This document shows, one piece after another, positions 13,290-16,879 of a stretch of DNA of 16,879 bases (position 1 is the stretch's first letter; every line of letters begins with the position of its first letter). The DNA lies in assembly GCA_002308995.1 (NCBI GenBank), contig DBWQ01000008.1, positions 1 to 16,879 on the forward strand. The letters run 5' to 3'. The notes under the pieces were generated by a model that worked only from the letters and a program-made list of their open reading frames with translations, had not been told where the DNA came from and did no database searches. Source of the DNA: Clostridiales bacterium UBA1234. Its GTDB lineage: Bacteria > Bacillota > Clostridia > TANB77 > UBA1234. The translations under genes and the position numbers were made by a program.

Positions 13290-14339
13290 TTAGTCGAGTG
13301 ATACGAATGTGTATCCGCGGTTTCTTGCTTCGTCGATGACTTCGCCAAGTAAGGCGTCGTTGTCTTTGGATACGGCGTGGAGTAACATGACTTCGCCTGG
13401 GTGTAAGTAGTTTAGTATCATGCCTCTTGCGTAGTCTAGACGGTCTTGTTTTTTGGTGTCCCAGTCGTCATAGGCGGCACTCCATAAAACGGTTCGATAG
13501 CCTAAATCGAGTGCTAGTTTGACGGTTCTTTCGCTATATTCTCCTTTTGGTGGGCGTAAATAAGTCATTTCGTAATTAAAGTTTTCTTTTACGTAGTCGT
13601 GTAGGTCCATGATTTCTTTTTTGAGTTTTTCGTCATCGGTAATGGATGGCATGCTTGGATGATTGACGGTATGGTTTCCTACGATGTGTCCCTCTTCTAT
13701 CATTCTTTTTACCAACTCTGGTTGTTGTTTGACGTATGGCATGGTGACAAAGAAGGTGGCAGTGACGTTTTTTTCTTTTAAGGTATCTAATATGGTTGAT
13801 GTATAGCCATTTTCATAGCCTTCGTCAAAGGTTAAATAGATGATTTTTTCTTCTGTTTTGTCACAATAGATTCCTTGATAGGCATCTAATATTTTGGCAT
13901 GAGGTCCGTAAAATTCTGGTTTTTTATCTTCTTTTTTTCTTACAAATCCCCAAGCACACGTCGTATTGGATAATGTGCTACTAGATGCTGGCACTAGCTC
14001 TACCTTTGGCTCTTCTACCTTAGTATCATTTTCCTCAACTTCTGATGTGTCGACTGATGGTGTTTCTACCACTTCTTCTGCGGATTCACTTTTTGCTTCT
14101 TCTCCCTCTACCTCATTCTTTTGTGTCAAAGATGTTTCTTCGCCTTCTTCTTCGTTTGATACCTCTACCATTTCAACTTCTTCATTAGATACTAATTCTT
14201 CCTCAAGAATAGAGTTTTCAGTATTTTCTACTTTATTTTGGCTTTCTTCGCTACGCGCTGGCTGATTTCCACTACACCCGCAAAGCAAAGTGAACGACGC
14301 TAAAAGACTCATCCACTTACCATATGATTTTTTCTTCAT
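13290..14339 (-). CDS. PdaA-like polysaccharide deacetylase lipoprotein
   Basis: 349 residues from the ATG at 14339, which has GGAGG; the frame extends upstream but without a better start. A lipoprotein signal peptide (lipobox LCGC, lipidated Cys22) is followed by a long acidic Glu/Ser/Val/Thr linker (about 25-120) and a NodB domain from about 160. The domain has TFDEGYENG, GNHTVNHPSM (two metal-binding His), RPPKGEYS, DDWDT and LLHAVSKDN. YENGYT and the order closely match B. subtilis PdaA, which deacetylates N-acetylmuramic acid to make spore-cortex muramic delta-lactam. A cell-wall deacetylase at the outer membrane face is well supported; a sporulation role is inferred only. Confidence 0.88.
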   Translation of the reverse strand: MKKKSYGKWMSLLASFTLLCGCSGNQPARSEESQNKVENTENSILEEELVSNEEVEMVEVSNEEEGEETSLTQKNEVEGEEAKSESAEEVVETPSVDTSEVEENDTKVEEPKVELVPASSSTLSNTTCAWGFVRKKEDKKPEFYGPHAKILDAYQGIYCDKTEEKIIYLTFDEGYENGYTSTILDTLKEKNVTATFFVTMPYVKQQPELVKRMIEEGHIVGNHTVNHPSMPSITDDEKLKKEIMDLHDYVKENFNYEMTYLRPPKGEYSERTVKLALDLGYRTVLWSAAYDDWDTKKQDRLDYARGMILNYLHPGEVMLLHAVSKDNDALLGEVIDEARNRGYTFVSLD

Positions 14340-14369
14340 ATATATCCTCCTTTTCTCTCTCATTACATC

Positions 14370-14390
14370 ATTATAGTGCATTTATATGCA
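14370..14390 (-). promoter_or_regulatory. Possible promoter and palindrome upstream of the PdaA-like gene
   Basis: A TATAAT (14370-14375, minus strand) lies about 30 nt before the ATG, but no TTGACA-like -35 is found 17 nt upstream. The inverted repeat TGCAT/ATGCA (14377-14390) takes that place. An alternative sigma factor or an activator could be used; the similarity to sigma-E-type promoters is too weak to claim. Confidence 0.4.
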
Positions 14391-14498
14391 TGATATGTCT
14401 GTCTCTTCTTCGATACTTTTATTTTACTCTTGTTTTTCTTAAGATTCAATGCTATCTCCTTTTTATGTTTTTTGATAGGCAAATCCCTTAAAATGTGA

Positions 14499-14504
14499 TA
14501 CAAT
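14499..14504 (+). promoter_or_regulatory. Extended -10 promoter of the U32 gene
   Basis: TACAAT preceded by TGA forms an extended -10. No good -35 lies 17 nt upstream. Start-site distance to the ATG at 14539 is about 28 nt. The leader contains a tandem near-repeat GAGGTCAAACT / GAGGTGAAACT, the second acting as the ribosome binding site. Confidence 0.5.
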
Positions 14505-14538
14505 AGGCTAAAATGAGGTCAAACTAAGAGGTGAAACT

Positions 14539-16539
14539 ATGAACAAAGAAATCGAACTACTTGCCCCTTGTGGCACGCACGATGCTTTCTTAGCAGCTAT
14601 TGAAAACGGTGCCAATGCTGTGTATCTTGGTGGCAAACTTTTTAATGCCAGAGCCAACGCCAGTAATTTTGATTTAGACGAATTAAAAGAAATGGTCACT
14701 TATGCTCACTTAAGAGGTGTTAAAATCCACGTTACCTTAAATACATTGCTATTTAACGATGAACTTCCACAAGCACTAGATTTTGCTTACGATTTATACA
14801 ACATTGGGATTGATGCGGTAATTGTACAAGATTTAGGGCTTGCAAAAGCACTTCGCGAACACATTCCTCACCTAAACTTACATGCTAGTACACAAATGAC
14901 CATTCACAATTTAGAAGGAGTTCAAGAACTTCAAAAGCTTGGCTTTACACGAGTAGTTTTGGCTAGAGAATTGTCGTTTGAAGAAATTAATGATATATGC
15001 GAAAACACTGATATGGAAATCGAAATTTTTGTGCATGGTGCCCTTTGTATTTCCTATTCTGGGCAATGTTTAATGAGTAGCATGATTGGTGATAGAAGTG
15101 GCAACCGTGGCAAATGTGCACAACCATGCAGACTTCCCTACACGCTACTCAAAAATGATGAAGAAATGGGAAAAGGCTATCTACTAAGCCCAAAAGATTT
15201 ATCGATGCTAGAACTCTTACCGAAACTTCCTAACGTTGCATCACTTAAAATTGAAGGTAGAATGAAATCTCCAGAATATGTAGCAACCACGGTCAAAACC
15301 TATCGAAAATATTTAGATAAGCTTATTGCAAATGAAACCATTGAAATTGCAAAAGAAGATAAACAAAACTTGGCGCAAATATTTAACCGTGGTGGCTTTA
15401 CCTCTGCTTATTTACTTCAAAAACAGGGGAAAAATATGATGAGCTACGAAAGACCAAAAAATTGGGGCATCTATGTTGGCAAAGTACTTGCCTATGATGG
15501 AAAACGCTATATTAAAATCTCCGGTCAAGAACAAATTCATATCGGAGATGGTATCGAAATTCTAAACGGCGAAAACACACCGCCTTCTACCATCGTCTCG
15601 GAAATTGAAAAAGACAAAATTGGCAGAATTCATGGAAACATTCATGTGGGTGATGAGGTGTATAAAACCTCTGATAAAGAATTAATGAAAACGGCACGCG
15701 AAAGTTTTTCGAGAAACTCTACTCGTAAAACTCCAATTACTGTAAAAGCAGTCATCCAAAAAGATCGTCCTATTACTCTTACCATCAACGATTTTCTCTT
15801 TCAAACAAATATGACTGCCGAGCTTGCAAGTAACAAACCACTCTCCAAAGAGGATGTGGCAAAGCAGCTTACCAAAACGGGTGAAAGCCCTTTTGTTATC
15901 GAAACTTTAGAAATAGAACTTGATGAGGGATTGTTTTTACCAGTCAGCAAACTAAATGAAATTCGCAGAAATGCCTTAGAAGCCTTTGAAAAAGAATTTT
16001 TAAAACCACGTAATATTTTATTAAAAGAAACACTTACCATAAAAGAAAACACTACCCCACGTAAAATGAAAAGCGTTTCACTTTGTGTGAATCATCTTGA
16101 TGAAAAGCTTGCAATGCTAAATGGTGTGGATGCACTTTACGTACCACTCAGAGAAGTACTTAAAAAAGAAGAGATGTTTACCTCTCTTCCTTTTGAAAAA
16201 TATATCATGCTTCCTACTATCACCAAAGCAAATTATGAAAAGCTCATCAAAAGACAATTAGAGCATATGGTAGGTTTATGTGATGGCTTTGTACTTTCTA
16301 ATATTGGACAGCTTGCCTATTTTAAAAATGTGGATACCAAGCTTATCGCCAATAGCACTTTCAATGTAGTCAATAACGAAACCATCGAGCAACTTTGCAG
16401 ATTGCACTTTACGAAAATTATTTTATCACCTGAACTAACCAAAGAACAAATCAATCATTTAAGTGCCACCATTCCATTAGAACTATCCGTCTATGGAAGA
16501 CAAGTAGTGATGACCTCCGAGCACTGCCCAGTACGGTAG
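14539..16539 (+). CDS. U32-family protein (RlhA-like), main part, ended early by a frameshift
   Basis: Members of this family hydroxylate RNA (RlhA acts on 23S rRNA C2501, TrhP on tRNA) and were formerly annotated as U32 collagenases. The U32 signature is at residues 162-180: EIFVHGALCISYSGQCLMS. Cys170, 177, 193 and 197 are the likely iron-sulfur ligands. The N-terminus (ELLAPCGTHDAFLAAIENGA) is typical, and a DUF3656-like region follows at about 380-490. The frame stops at TAG 16537 just after SEHCPV, where the family normally continues GS(I/V)VGG. That continuation is present in the +1 frame. Restored, the protein would be 768 residues (14539-16846). AAGAGGTG precedes the ATG. Confidence 0.85.
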   Translation: MNKEIELLAPCGTHDAFLAAIENGANAVYLGGKLFNARANASNFDLDELKEMVTYAHLRGVKIHVTLNTLLFNDELPQALDFAYDLYNIGIDAVIVQDLGLAKALREHIPHLNLHASTQMTIHNLEGVQELQKLGFTRVVLARELSFEEINDICENTDMEIEIFVHGALCISYSGQCLMSSMIGDRSGNRGKCAQPCRLPYTLLKNDEEMGKGYLLSPKDLSMLELLPKLPNVASLKIEGRMKSPEYVATTVKTYRKYLDKLIANETIEIAKEDKQNLAQIFNRGGFTSAYLLQKQGKNMMSYERPKNWGIYVGKVLAYDGKRYIKISGQEQIHIGDGIEILNGENTPPSTIVSEIEKDKIGRIHGNIHVGDEVYKTSDKELMKTARESFSRNSTRKTPITVKAVIQKDRPITLTINDFLFQTNMTAELASNKPLSKEDVAKQLTKTGESPFVIETLEIELDEGLFLPVSKLNEIRRNALEAFEKEFLKPRNILLKETLTIKENTTPRKMKSVSLCVNHLDEKLAMLNGVDALYVPLREVLKKEEMFTSLPFEKYIMLPTITKANYEKLIKRQLEHMVGLCDGFVLSNIGQLAYFKNVDTKLIANSTFNVVNNETIEQLCRLHFTKIILSPELTKEQINHLSATIPLELSVYGRQVVMTSEHCPVR

Positions 16540-16846
16540 CATTGTGGGCGGTTTTACCAAAGAGCACCCTTGCACCAAACCATGTATCAAAGAGGATACG
16601 TTTTACTTAAAAGATAGAATAGGCATGAAATTTAGAGTCATCCCAGATAACATCGATTGCCAATCACAAATTCTAAATAGCAAAATCACCTCGATTGCTA
16701 CCAAAGATTTATGGATAGATTCCATTCGCATTGATGTATTAGACGAATCAATCAAAGAAATCCAAACGATTATTGATACGCATCGAAAAGGAGAAAAACT
16801 AGCGGGAGAAGATTACACCAACGGACATATGAGTAGGCCGGTGTAA
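16535..16846 (+). pseudogene. C-terminal part of the U32 gene in the +1 frame
   Basis: From GGT at 16535 the frame reads GSIVGGFTKEHPCTKPC and continues to the stop at 16844-16846 (ending HMSRPV). It completes the conserved segment cut off upstream, with the expected cysteines. Removing one base at 16533 or 16534 joins both parts without a gap. No independent start with a ribosome binding site is visible, so this is not a separate gene. Confidence 0.85.
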
Positions 16847-16864
16847 GGAAAAGTTTCGTCAACT

Positions 16865-16875
16865 GGGGACACCCC
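16865..16875. repeat. GGGGACACCCC word at the window edge
   Basis: The 11-bp word is the same as that in the gatA-gatB palindrome at 274-306 (minus-strand reading). It is probably the start of another copy that continues beyond the window. Confidence 0.5.
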
Positions 16876-16879
16876 TTAA

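Overview
The window looks like chromosome of a low-GC Bacillota (Firmicutes). The signs are AGGAGG-type ribosome binding sites, sigma-A promoters with 17-nt spacers, a gatCAB operon, a cdaA-type diadenylate cyclase, a tRNA-Leu with encoded CCA, and a PdaA-like polysaccharide deacetylase. I cannot place it at genus level.

Layout. 1-2168 (minus strand): gatC-gatA-gatB from one promoter, with gatB cut by the window edge and a pair of short palindromes between gatA and gatB. 2172-3299: a TOPRIM/DUF4435-like protein and, on the plus strand, an unannotated-looking 38-residue cysteine-rich membrane peptide. 3292-6841 (minus): a 972-residue HExxH protein of unknown family followed by two small helical proteins; the last residues of the large protein look frameshifted. 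6853-7953 (minus): a 34-residue membrane peptide and cdaA. 8019-8156: tRNA-Leu(UAA).

8185-12946 is the most interesting part. It holds five genes in four transcription units: an HExxH metallopeptidase-like protein (+), a GC-rich 78-residue protein with a structured leader (-), a TPM-domain membrane protein (+), and a two-gene operon (-) of a radical SAM/SPASM enzyme coupled by an ATGA overlap to a membrane protein whose cytoplasmic tail carries a Cys-Ala repeat (CACASCACACACA) followed by GGGRAGC. I infer that the radical SAM enzyme modifies this cysteine tail, in the manner of thioether-forming RiPP enzymes but on a membrane-anchored protein. All four promoters carry copies or close variants of the same word, TTTACATAA; one is the perfect palindrome TTTACATTATGTAAA overlapping the -35. 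This suggests one regulator for the whole set.

12954-13286 is a 333-bp non-coding element with perfect 27-bp terminal inverted repeats and a second nested inverted repeat. Its right end supplies the intrinsic terminator of the PdaA-like lipoprotein gene (13290-14339, minus). 14539-16846 (plus) is a U32-family (RlhA-like) gene interrupted by one extra base at about 16533-16534. The window ends in a GGGGACACCCC word that is also present in the gatA-gatB palindrome. Two apparent single-base frameshifts in one window make assembly error a real possibility.
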